A stretch of 64,000 nucleotides of DNA. Origin: Proteles cristata cristata. Taxonomy: Eukaryota > Chordata > Mammalia > Carnivora > Hyaenidae. Positions 1 through 9,840 of this stretch are shown here, piece after piece. The notes under the pieces are model-generated. The model saw only the letters and a list, made by a program, of their open reading frames with translations. It had not been told where the DNA came from and ran no database searches. The position numbers and the translations under genes were made by a program. The stretch covers positions 3,348,001 to 3,412,000 of the forward strand of contig JAESUZ010005462.1 in NCBI GenBank assembly GCA_017311185.1, written 5' to 3'. The number at the start of each line of letters is the position of its first letter. Positions within the stretch are counted from its first letter, which is position 1.

Positions 1-320
1 CACACCTGTCAGATGGCTAAAATTAACAACTGAAGAAACAACAGATGTTGGCAAGGATGTGGAAAAGAGGGAACACTTTTGCACTGCTGGTTGGAGTGCA
101 AACTGGTGCAGCCACCCTGGAAAACAGTATGGAGGTTCCTCAAAAGATTGAACCTACCCTACAGCCCAGCAATTGTATCCAAAGGATACAAAAATGCTGA
201 TTCAAAGGGCACAGGGCACGTGAACCCCAATGTTTATAGTAATGCTATCAACAATAATCAAATTATAGAAAGAGCCCAAACATCCAACGACTGATGAATG
301 GATAAAGATGTGGTGTGATG

Positions 321-321
321 T

Positions 322-386
<65 letters not shown>
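321..386. repeat. (TG)n microsatellite inside the L1 end
   Basis: About 33 TG units with one interruption (GCGTG). It lies between 'GATAAAGATGTGG' and 'AATGGAATATTACTC', a position where carnivoran L1 3' ends often carry a TA/TG-rich stretch. Confidence 0.95.
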
Positions 387-389
<3 letters not shown>

Positions 390-685
390 GGAATATTACT
401 CAGCAATCAAAAAGAATGAAACCTTGCCATTTGCAACAAGTAGATAGAACTAGAGTGTATTATGCTAAGTGAAATTAGTCAGAGAAAGATAAATATAAGA
501 TTTCACTCGTATGTGAGATTTAAGAAACAAGATGAAGATAGGGGAAGGGAAGGAAACATGAGATAAAAACAGAGACAAACCATTAAGAGATTCTTAAATA
601 CAGAGAACAAACTGAGGGTTGCTGGAGGGGTGTTGGGTGGGAGGATGGGCTAAATGGGGGATGGGTATTAGGGAGGGGACTTGTT

Positions 686-909
686 TTTTGTTTTTTATTT
701 TTTTAACATTTATTCATTTTTGAGAGACAGAGACAGTGTGAATTGGGGAGGGGTAGAGAAAGAGAGAATAGGAGACACAGAATCTGAAATAGTCTCCAGG
801 CTCTGAGCTACCAGCACAGAGCCCAACGTGGGGCTCAAACTCACAGACCATGAGATCATGACCTGAGCTGAGGTTGAATGCTCAATCTACTGAGCCACCC
901 AGGCACCCC
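686..909 (-). mobile_element. CAN-SINE, antisense, inserted in the L1 3' UTR
   Basis: The reverse complement carries the head GGGGTGCCTGGGTGGCTCAG, the body, (CT)n and an A-rich tail; on the + strand it ends 'GAGCCACCCAGGCACCCC'. It is flanked by an approximate 15-bp duplication (GGGAGGGGACTTGTT at 671-685, AGGAGGGCACTTGTT at 910-924). It is therefore younger than the host L1. It is one of only four antisense SINEs here. Confidence 0.93.
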
Positions 910-1058
910 AGGAGGGCACTTGTTAGGATGAGCACTGGAAGTTATATGTAAGTGATGAATCACTAAGTTCTACTGCTGAAACCATTACACTGTATGTTAA
1001 CTAGCTTGGGCTTAAATAAAATTTAGATAAATAAATACATTTTTAAAAATAAAAACTC

Positions 1059-3560
1059 CTTGATGAAGCAAAATCTTAGTTTCTAAGAATAGTGCATGGG
1101 AAGCAAATATTTCTGACCAAGTACATCTGAAAATACCTTTATTCTGCCCTCAGAATTAAGAAGGTAAATGATGTATATTGGTCGGTTAGAAATACTTTGC
1201 CCTCAGAATTTTGAAAGTATTGCTCCATCGGCTTTTAATATGCAGTATTCCTGTGGGATACTGAGAACCATTCTGCCTACTAGTCCCTGTGTATTCTCTC
1301 TGGAAGTCTGTCTTTTTCTTTGTCCCAGTGTTCTGAAATTTCGTGTGATGTGGGTCCCATCCATTATTTGGAGCACTCTGTTGGACGCTTTCAGTCTGCA
1401 AATGCATGTTCTTCTCCTCTGTCCAATTTTCTTGATTTAACTTAATTATCTACTCTTCTCTGCTTCCTTTTTTTCTGTACTTTTTCTGTAAATCCTATTA
1501 TACTGACCTCTTGAGGCCATCTTCTGATTTTCTTATCTTTCTTCTGTTTTTTCATATCTCCATCTTTTTGGTCTACTTGCTGGTAAATGTCCTCAATCTA
1601 TCTCCAAAATCTTCTCTTGAACTTTTAATTTTTCATTTTTTTAATTTCCAATATCTTTTTTTTTCCAAATTGTCTTTTATTATATAGTATCTTGTTTTTG
1701 TTTTTTTGGTATCTTTTCTTATCTCTAAAGATATTAATGGTGGAATGTGTGAGGGTTTTGTCTGTTTTGTTTTGCTTTTTAATCATCTTTCCTGTTTGTC
1801 CTATTTCCCGCAAGTTTTTTGTTATGATTTCTCTTTCCTATATAAGGCTTTCCCCATATGTCTGTCTGGTAGTCCTTGGTTTTCTACTCATGTTTAAAAG
1901 TGGACGCCTAAAAAGCTAATTAGGTGTTTTTGAGAACATAGAGTTTGTTGACTGTGTCACTTATAGGGGGACCTGACAGGACCATTTAGTTTGGACAATC
2001 CCTGATCCCCAGGGAAGAGTCCTTGTCTCCTGCCTAAAAGGAGACATGCCCGGCTGCCAGCACCTTGAGGCCGGCCTGGACGTCTCAGCATTCTGCACAC
2101 ATACTAGATTTTTCCTTTTTTCAGCTTCGTGGCCCTACCCTTTGCAAGCCCAGTGACCTTCAGTCCTGGGACCTTGTTCTTCAGGGAGGGTGAGGCAGTT
2201 GCCAAGCGATGTGGGATCTGAGAGGGGACTGGGCATCACACTGCTTCTCAAGGAAAGTTGTAATCCACCCTCACTTCCTGACATCTGAGGGCTTCTGCAA
2301 ATGTAAATTGGGTTCATTCTCAGCTTCCCCACTGCTGGCTTAGGAGTCTGTTTTCTAGGGCTTCTGATAAGTCCTTTAACACTCATCCATCTGGCCTTCC
2401 CACTTCCAGAATTTGGCTTCTCTTCTGCTTCTTGTCCTTTTAGCCCTTCTGAGTGTATTCCTTTTTGAAAGGTCCTGGAAAAGGAGCAAAACTTTGTACA
2501 AATCACCACCTTTATACAGAACCTAATAATTCTCCTAGGACTATTTTGTGTCATTTTCTAAATTTTAGGCTTTGGCAACCTCCTATTTCCATATCTACAT
2601 CTTTAATAGTATTTTTTAAAATAATTCCTGAGAGCTTTTGTGATATTCAGGTTTTTATAAGGAATGCATCGTGCCCTCCCTCACTTTAGCTCTATCTCCT
2701 AAACTTGACTTAATACAGTTGACTTTGCTTTTCTTGTTCCTTAAAGGAATTCCTAGTTGAGTAGATTTTAATAGCACGTCATCTTTCCTTATTGTGCTCG
2801 ATTCCGTTATTCTTCAATACTTTCTATTGCAATTTAATGCTTATTAAGAGCCAATGGTGTATTTTAAAAATTGAACTAACTATATAGCAGTTCTGCTCAG
2901 TAAGCTGTTGATCTAAATTGGTGGGTAGCAATTCCTTTTAATTAACTGAATCCTCTATTCCCTGTCAAGGTACCTTCATTTCATTAACATACCAGCTCTG
3001 CTTTTGAGTCATAACATTGCTTGTTAGGACAAGTTAGCTGTTACCTTTTACTTGTTAATACAAGTTTTGTGTATTGTTGTAACTGAATGTTTTTTGGACC
3101 TTGGCCGAAACTTTTGCTTACTGCTCTCATGCAGACCTAGTGCAAATTACAAAGTAGTTTTTGCCAACTCAGTTCTGCATTGAGCCATTTCCTGGTTACA
3201 CTCAATTATTCAATGCAACTTTATTAGTAGTGGGGGCAATGTGGTACTGTAGACAGCACTTATAAGATGGCAGCCCTGCAGACAGTATTCAGAGACTGAA
3301 GTGGGCCTGGAGCTGATACACACAGGTGCCCAAATGGCATCAAACTGAAATCTAACCTGCAGATTCCTTCTGTCAGTCTTTCCCATTTCAACTACTGTCA
3401 TAAATCCCAAATGTGGGATTGCAGAACAGAATATGGCTGCAGAGCAGTCAAAGAGAACCAATAAACAGGAAAATTGAAGCTGACCCAGCAATCCAAGTTA
3501 TTGGTATGAACAAGAATTAAGTGCTTTAAGTTAAAGATTAGGATATACCATTAATTCATA
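1059..3560. other. Intron without a recognised feature
   Basis: No exon, RNA gene or dated repeat recognised. Roughly 1440-1900 is strongly T/pyrimidine-rich (runs such as CTTTTTTTCTGTAC) and could be a decayed repeat that I cannot place. The short frames here lie in this low-complexity sequence and look non-coding. Confidence 0.6.
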
Positions 3561-3568
3561 ACCTAAAG

Positions 3569-3801
3569 CAGGAGTGAACAACCTAAGGCCTACAGGCCAA
3601 ACCCTACCTGTTTTCTACTGTCCTATAAGGATGTTTTTATAGTTTTAAAGGATAGTTTAAAAAAATGACGATGAGGAGGAGGAGGAAGAGAACAGAAAGA
3701 GGATGAGGAAAGGAAGACTATGTAACAGAGACTGTCTATGATCTATGAAACCTAAAATATTTACTTTCTGGTTCTTTACAGAAACAGTTTGTCAGCCCCT
3801 G
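3569..3801 (+). mobile_element. MER58-like hAT (Charlie) non-autonomous DNA transposon
   Basis: It begins CAGGAGTGAACAACCTAAGGCC and ends TTTGTCAGCCCCTG, giving imperfect terminal inverted repeats. 'CCTAAAATATTTACTTTCTG' and 'TTCTTTACAGAAACAGTTTG' match the 3' half of the MER58 consensus as I remember it. Flanking 8-bp sequences ACCTAAAG (3561-3568) and CTCTAAAG (3802-3809) fit a hAT target duplication with two mismatches. An unusual purine tract (GAGGAGGAGGAAGAG and on to about 3716) sits inside. No coding capacity. Confidence 0.75.
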
Positions 3802-3809
3802 CTCTAAAG

Positions 3810-4888
3810 ACACAGCTGGCTTTTCCTCATTCCTTTCTGTCCAACATGTTCCCCAGTCAAGCTCTCCAGGTCTTTCCTAGGCCTTTATCAACTTAAATAT
3901 GTGTGTGTTCATGTGTGGTTTCAAAAAAATCAATGAAAAGTAGATTTGAATCACCAATTCTCAAGTTGATGACATCTGAGCAGATTTATCAGTATGAAAT
4001 ACAGAATTACGGATATGTATGTGTGCATGTAAGTCAGCTTGACCGATTATAGATTACATACCCAGCTACCATAGGAGAAAACAGTAAAACTATGAGCAGT
4101 GATTTTTTTTTTTAGCCCTTTCAGTTTAGTGGGAGATACTGTCAGAAAGACAGTGCTGGACTGATTTCTCTTTGTGAGTATAAAACATGAAAAATAAAAA
4201 CATGCTTATGAGATACAAATGTCCTTTTACCCACTGAAAGCCTTACCAAGAAAAAGGCTCCACTTCAGCACTTTACTTTAAAATTGACTAGGTCATTTTT
4301 TTAAATAAGGATTTACCAGCTATCCTCACTTCCTGCAGATATGTGCCAAGATCTGGTCTTTTCCATCAGAGATGTATAGAGTTTATCACCACTTCCAGTT
4401 TTCTCATCTTACAGCATTTTCAACCTACCTGCATGCTATGCTCTAAAGCATCCGCATATCATATCCATGTGAATTTTCCACAAACAAGTAAATTACCAAA
4501 CACCTTTTTTTTGATGCAGCCAATTAATATAATGCCAATTGTACAGTTTTATGTTCAACATCTACTATGATTCCCTGTGTGTTACGGGATGTTTTTCATA
4601 TTTGCCTTGAGTCCATTGGCAAATTCAATGTACTTAGAAACTGATTTTTCCCAACAATGACATATTATCCCTCTGCTATAAAAAAGTAAATTGAGGATAG
4701 AACATTCCAGTGATTGTTCAGAAATAAAGCTTGTAAGGGCAATTTATGTCTCTAATACCCAGCTATGTCAAAATACAACCATGATCAATATTTAATATTT
4801 ATCTTCAATGACAAATGTGAATGAAACGGTCAAGCAACTAATATAATACTCTAATCAATTTCCTTTGATCCCCACTGTGACTGTGATC
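3810..4888. other. Intron without a recognised feature
   Basis: AT-rich unique-looking intron; no recognisable exon, RNA or repeat. A T9 run near 4108 and a short CT-poor T-run near 4506 are the only low-complexity patches. Confidence 0.6.
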
Positions 4889-4956
4889 CAGAATTGTCCT
4901 CTTGGAATCGCTTCTCGGCCTTTTGGCTAAGATCAAGTGCAGAATTGTCCTGTTGG
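4889..4956. repeat. Target-site duplications flanking the U2 fragment
   Basis: The 17-bp copies at 4889-4905 and 4940-4956 directly abut the U2 sequence on both sides. 16 of 17 positions match. Confidence 0.9.
4907..4939 (+). pseudogene. U2 snRNA 5'-end fragment (tailless retropseudogene)
   Basis: The 33 bases starting ATCGCTTCTCGGCCTTTTGG and ending AAGATCAAGTG are identical to the first 33 nt of mammalian U2 snRNA. The copy stops abruptly, before the branch-point-recognition loop (GUAGUA). It is flanked by a 17-bp direct repeat with one mismatch: 4889-4905 (CAGAATTGTCCTCTTGG) and 4940-4956 (CAGAATTGTCCTGTTGG). Full-length 5' end plus duplication means retrotransposition, presumably by L1 machinery. 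There is no A-tail. It has no U2 promoter and lacks the Sm site and 3' stem-loops, so it is a dead copy. Confidence 0.92.
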
Positions 4957-5174
4957 CATAGGATTCCTCTCCAATTGATAAACCAGACTAGTTCTTGCAA
5001 TAAGCATGGGAGTCAAACATTACTTTGTAATTTCTGTTCTTTCTTTGCTGAAAAGTTTCATTTGTAAAAATAATTTTAATTGTACAGTATTGTTTATTGT
5101 TTGAATATTAGGTTATAGAAATCCAGAGGCTAACATTAAGCCAGTCCCTTCATTTCTTTAAAAATGAGAACATA

Positions 5175-5389
5175 GGGGCACCTGGGTGGCTCAGTCGGTT
5201 TGAGTGTCTAACTTCAACTCAGGTCATGATGTCACAGTTCATGAGTTAGAGCCCCACATCATGCTCTGTGCTGACAGCTCGGAGCCTAGAGCCTTCTTTC
5301 GATTCTGTGTCTCCCTCTCTCTCTACCCCTCCCCCGTTTGTGCTTTGTCTCTTTCTTTCTCTCAAAAATAAGTGATCAAGAAAAATTTT
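5175..5389 (+). mobile_element. CAN-SINE, sense
   Basis: Head GGGCACCTGGGTGGCTCAG, 'GGTCATGATGTC', 'GTGCTGACAGCTCGGAGCC', CT-rich stretch and tail. Perfect 12-bp duplication AATGAGAACATA at 5163-5174 and 5390-5401. Complete insertion in the intron upstream of the GMDS exon. Confidence 0.95.
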
Positions 5390-5401
5390 AATGAGAACAT
5401 A

Positions 5402-6130
5402 AAATAGAATTCCAGAAATAAATTGGTCTTGAAACTTGTGAGCATATACTGCATAATGCACAGTATAGACTTGAGGGGGGTACTGTTTTCAACTGTGGAT
5501 GCTTAAGGAAGAAAAATCCAAGTCCAAAGCACACTGTAGCTGATGCTAATATACTTTCTCTTAGCAAGCAGTAAACCACCTATGTACTTTTTGGAGGTTT
5601 TATCATCTGAGATTTGTTAATGAGACCTAGTGCTGACCAGGTAGAGCAAGGGAACTTGTATATAATACAGAGATGAGATGAATAGTTAATTTAGGGTATG
5701 AAGCTTATTCCAAAATGGAGTGCATTGAAGTTACAATAAATATCCCTAAAACATCACTAAATTTTTTTAAAAAGTAAATAAAAGGGAGACAGAAGACATT
5801 AATTAATTCATAATAATTGATGTTATCAAGAATAGTCTAAAAAAGTACAAAATCTTTGAAATCCCTGAAGGTTGCCCACTTCCTTATTCTGGCTAATCTG
5901 TTCATTTCTTAAGTCTCATTTCTGAACCCATCATGATTTTCTTAAAAAGAAAGAAAAAAAATCACCCTTTAGAAACAGATCTGGAAAGGTTTTAAAAGTC
6001 ACTGTTGCTCTGATAACATGGTGACACATCAGCTGTGTTCCTGTAGTTAATGAGCTTATATACTCCTGCAGAGAGAAAGCTGAGCCGTCCTGAGGGACTA
6101 TAACATGGCAAATGCTCCCAAGCAATTAGA
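5402..6130. other. Intron just upstream of the GMDS exon, no recognised repeat
   Basis: Unique-looking AT-rich sequence. No exon or repeat recognised; ends in the splice acceptor described separately. Confidence 0.6.
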
Positions 6131-6159
6131 TGCTGATTAAGTGTTTATCTTATTTACAG
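6131..6159 (+). promoter_or_regulatory. GMDS: 3' splice site with candidate branch point for the GMDS exon
   Basis: TGCTGAT at 6131-6137 fits the mammalian branch-point pattern, with its A about 23 nt upstream of the acceptor. A T-rich tract follows (GTGTTTATCTTATTTACAG), ending in AG at 6158-6159. The branch point is inferred from position and motif only. Confidence 0.75.
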
Positions 6160-6256
6160 GTGGGAAGGAAAGAATGAAAATGAAGTGGGCAGATGTAAAG
6201 AGACCGGCAAAATTCATGTGACTGTGGATCTCAAATACTACCGACCAACTGAAGTG
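6160..6256 (+). CDS. GMDS: GMDS internal coding exon (penultimate coding exon), GDP-mannose 4,6-dehydratase
   Basis: GMDS converts GDP-D-mannose to GDP-4-keto-6-deoxy-mannose in the cytosol, using tightly bound NADP; this is the first committed step of de novo GDP-fucose synthesis. The exon starts with one base finishing a codon (phase 2), then reads TGG GAA GGA AAG..., ending at a GTG codon (phase 0). The 32 complete codons give [12 protein letters not shown], then [13 protein letters not shown], then YYRPTEV, with no stop. I recognise this as the mammalian GMDS segment roughly 43 residues before the C-terminus (372-residue human protein). The RPxEV motif is conserved in the dehydratase family. 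One residue appears to differ from the human protein as I remember it (GKI versus GKV). The acceptor TTATTTACAG and donor GTAAGG are both consensus. No N-terminal or final exon is in the window, so this is a fragment of the gene. The absence of any frameshift and the intact splice sites argue against a processed pseudogene. Confidence 0.95.
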
Positions 6257-6262
6257 GTAAGG
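6257..6262 (+). promoter_or_regulatory. GMDS: 5' splice site of the GMDS exon
   Basis: GTAAGG directly follows the GTG valine codon. It is close to the U1-complementary consensus GTAAGT. The exon/intron boundary after '...PTEV' agrees with the mammalian GMDS exon structure as I know it. Confidence 0.85.
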
Positions 6263-6410
6263 ACTCCTTGGCCACCCAGTTGGTGGCCACATTTGGCTGG
6301 CTGGGAAGATGTTCTTAGTGAATATCTTCAGTCAGCCTTCAAAGCTTTCCATTGGGTTCTTTGACCTCCTTCAATGGTTAGTTCCCAAACCAGAGTACAG
6401 TGAAATGAAT

Positions 6411-6462
6411 TTGAGATGTTATTCCCAGCACAGAACTTGAGATGTTATTCTCAGCACAAAAT
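6411..6462 (+). repeat. 26-bp tandem duplication, two copies
   Basis: TTGAGATGTTATTCCCAGCA... at 6411-6436 is followed directly by TTGAGATGTTATTCTCAGCA... at 6437-6462, with a few mismatches. It lies about 155 bp inside the intron from the GMDS donor. Confidence 0.9.
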
Positions 6463-6719
6463 CTATTACTTTATCAAGGAAACAAGGGTAAAATACAGCC
6501 AAGGAAATAGTTGTTTTGAGACACAGAGACTCTATCCAAGGCAAGTCTCCTCACATTATTAGCTTTAGTAGCTGATCCCTGATACAGGATGTCTGACTTA
6601 CAAGGCCCTCCATGACATGCAAGATCTCAAGACGAGAAGAGCTACATACTTTCCCATATGCACATACACTAACACATGTACACACACTCACATGCGCTCA
6701 TATGCACCCACACAAACCT

Positions 6720-7015
6720 AAGCCATAAACAGTCCCCCTGTACATTTTGTTAAGATTTAGCTCATGTACTGTCCTGCCTATGAATCCTTTTCTGGTCAAT
6801 ATACTACTACCTCCTTCATTTGTATCTACATTATATGATATCCATAATCATGCTATAGGGCCTATTATAATTTATTATACTTCTTTGTTTACATGACCTT
6901 CTCTTTTTACCGAACTGTGAATTCTTTGAGGATAAGGACTTTTTTTTTAAATATCTTAGGCTATAATAAGTAGGTGGTTAATAAATGTTGACTGATGGGT
7001 GAATGAATACAAAAG
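6720..7015 (+). mobile_element. L2 LINE, 3' end relic
   Basis: 'GAACTGTGAATTCTTTGAGG', 'ATAAGGACTTT' and 'AATAAATGTTGACTGATGGG' correspond to the L2 3' end phrases (GAGGGCAGGGACT... CTCAATAAATATTTGTTGAATGAATG). The start is approximate. A CA-rich patch (about 6660-6715) precedes it. Confidence 0.75.
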
Positions 7016-9384
7016 TTTTCTATATTAAGAAATGACCTATAGATTGTTAGCACCTATTATCCTCCTTTCCCAAATTTATAAAGGTTTTTAGCTTGGTGCT
7101 GTCACTTTAATGTGGTCTGCCTTCACATTATGGTGACAAAACCCAGCATGTTAAGTAGATCTAAAGATAATCAAAAACAGCATCTTCAGAGAGAAGTTCA
7201 GAGCTTTCCTAATGAAATGTACATTAACTGCAAAAATAGAACTGTTTTATCTGTGCTTTGAAACTTCTACATTGTACAACCTTTCAGAGATTAGGAAAAC
7301 CCCAGAGAAGAGAGGCTGACAGTGAGTATGTCATCAGTAACCACCTCTAAAATGTCTTTTTTAACAAAAGAATAAACTTCATTTCATGTACTCTGACACA
7401 CAGGAGGAAGTAAAAAGGAAAGGAAATCAGCAGTGCTTAGAGACTAGAGCCGTAGAGTCAGTGTATTGTCCTGGCACAGGGCGTGGCTGGGTCTCTAACA
7501 CACAGTGAACAATGGTTCCCTGTGCTAATGGCAAGTGGGTGTGCCAAGGAGAGGATGTGCTCCGTCTCTGGGGGAGGAAGATACCAGTACACTCCTGCTG
7601 ACACCGCAAGGAATGCCTGTCTGTGGAGCCCCCTAGCCGCACTGGCATTTGTTTCCCTGTCCTAAAGAGGTGCCACAAGGGTGTCATTTTTCCAGACCAT
7701 TGCACAGATCACATAAATGGATGAATTTGTTTCTGTCCTCATGAACAAAAATTGTCATCTCAGAGTGGAAAATTTACCGAGCCGACAGAAACCTCCATCC
7801 TTGTAACAACTGAAACATGGTTCTTTCTCTCTCTGACACCAAAATAGTTTCAAAAGCGAGGAAGTCATTAAGAATGGCTTGTCTGTCATTCTTACTTAGG
7901 CAAGGTGGGGAATTGATAAGGACACAAAACAAAAGAATTTGTTGAACAGGAAAAGGACCCTTGGACTAACAAGACAGTTCTTAGAGTCCGTATCGACCCC
8001 TCTTTCCTGCCCCGACACTGCATCCCTCCTCATTTCTCTTGTCCATTCAAATGTCATCATCATACCTGTTCTGCAATTCTGTTTACACTAATGTTGTTGT
8101 ACATTAGTACATCTTATTTCATATGCTTGCTTGCTTTTGTCACCTGAGATGGAGCTCTCTCCCCAGATTCCCTTTTGATGTGGGATTCCCTGCTTGATTT
8201 AGGATTTTTAACTACATTTCATCTTTCTAAGCCTTTAGGCTGCGATCATTTTTGTTCACTCCACTTCAACTCGATATTCTGTTGGACAAGCTTTTCTTGT
8301 ATAGTGAAACTAAACTTTTAACCTCATTTCTCAAAACAACAAGTTTTCCAAAACTTGGACCAGCTTGACAGACTTATATTGAATTGCCTTAGGGGTGATA
8401 GTATTGTTCTAGTTGAAAGGTGACCAGAACTGGAGACTGACTTGTAAATGAGCTTTCACTTAGGTGTGGGGCCTTAATAACCAACACATCTAGAGTCATT
8501 CAGCATGAGTCCTGAAAAGCACCCAGTTTCTCTTAGGTTTGTCAGCACTCAGTGTAGGGTGAACAAGGAATTTTCCCAGGTCTAAACTGGATCCTTCCCA
8601 TGTAAGTGTCTTAAATCCATCTTGCAAGCGCCAGAGGCTTTTTTCCTTTCTTCCTTGAATTCTTTAAGTCTGATCTCCTGATTAGCTTTAATCATGCATC
8701 CTCGAAGATTTTCAGCATATAGGGCACTCTGAAGCCAAAAACATAAACTAAACCTTCTTAACAGTCAAATGGTTCCAAAATGACTGTTAGGGAAAAAATA
8801 TACCATCAAGAAAATTTGAAAAAATGATAAGGACATATCATGTCTCAGAAGATCAATACCCTAATGCAGCTATAGGGATTTAGAAGTTTATGTTGCTTTT
8901 TGGATAAGAGTCAGGCTAGTTTTGAGAAAGCCTCTTTACTCCACATAAGACAGCACTACCCCAGAAGAGACCACTGATGATCCCATATAGAACATACTTT
9001 CACATGCACCAGTAATTTTTGTCCTCGTTGACTTAACCACCAAAAAACCTTAAATCTTGCTTCTGTTACCAACATGGAAGGTCTTGAAAGTTTTTGCTCT
9101 GAGCTAAGGACTCTGGCATCCAATTAGAGCTGAATGGAATCACAGTCTTTTAGTTCTTTACCTATCAACCTCTATGTTTCCTTTAAATGTTAAGTTTGCC
9201 TCTGTGAAGATCTTGATCCTAGACATCAGACTTTAAATCTCCCATTGCCCCTGATTTCCAGTATCTGGTGGTGGCAGTATTAACACTTGAGTTCTGTGTC
9301 TCTTAAATATCCTCTCTTGTATATAATTTCCTATATGTGTACCCACTTATACACAGACTCGTTGCAATGTGCTTCATTCAGAGA
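7016..9384. other. Intron without a recognised feature
   Basis: No exon or RNA gene. The stretch 8220-8640 has a few phrases reminiscent of CR1/L3 relics ('GACCAGAACTGGAGAC') but too little to assign. Confidence 0.55.
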
Positions 9385-9640
9385 GAAGAAGTAGTGTCAT
9401 GCCTAAGTGTAGGCCATAGGGCCAGAGTGCCTGAGTTCAAAAACTGCCAGTAATTAGCTGTGTAACATTACGCAAGTTACTCAATTTTTCAGTGCCTCTG
9501 TTTCCTTGTCTTTAAAAATAGAATCAATAGGAAAGCAGGAAGTCTATAGCAGTATTGAAGAATTAATAGTCAATTATACAAAATGCTTATTAAAATAGTA
9601 TCTGGCACACAGTAAAATACCGAATATTGATGCTATTCTT
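9385..9640 (+). mobile_element. MIR SINE, sense
   Basis: 'GCCTGAGTTCAAAAACTGCC', 'TTAGCTGTGTAACATTACGC', 'AAGTTACTCAATTTTTCAGT', 'GTTTCCTTGTCTTTAAAAAT' and 'TATCTGGCACACAGTAAAAT' follow the MIR core and tail in order. Confidence 0.88.
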
Positions 9641-9644
9641 GTTA

Positions 9645-9790
9645 TTTATGTATTCATTCATTTACCAAATATTTACTAAACACTATCTTAGGCCCATGAA
9701 CAAAACAGACACATTCCCCACCATTGTGGAAATTGTACACGTAGAGAGAGGTATAGATCAGTTACTTAAATCTAGTACCTTTTTAAAAGT
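9645..9790 (-). mobile_element. L2 LINE 3' end, antisense
   Basis: 'ATTCATTCATTTACCAAATA', 'TTTACTAAACACTATCTTAG' and 'TGAACAAAACAGACACATTC' are the complement of the L2 3' end. It abuts the preceding MIR in opposite orientation. Confidence 0.8.
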
Positions 9791-9840
9791 ACAATAACAC
9801 ATGGTAAATTGTACAGATTAACCAGTAAAAAGTAGATAAG

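Larger units (their letters stand above)
1..1058 (+). mobile_element. L1 LINE, 3' end (ORF2 tail plus 3' UTR), sense strand
   Basis: Phrases typical of the mammalian L1 ORF2 end are present: 'ATGTTGGCAAGGATGTGGA', 'TTGGAGTGCAAACTGGTGCA' and 'AATGGAATATTACTCAGC'. They are followed by a 3' UTR with 'GAGCACTGGAAGTTATATGT' and an A-rich end near 1058. It is cut by the window start, contains a (TG)n tract at 321-386 and is interrupted by an antisense SINE at 686-909. No intact ORF remains. Confidence 0.9.
1..6159 (+). other. GMDS: GMDS intron upstream of the exon (3' portion)
   Basis: Non-coding DNA upstream of the recognised exon; the preceding exon is not in the window. It holds the end of an L1, two SINEs, a MER58-like MITE and a U2 retro-fragment, listed separately. 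Confidence 0.8.
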
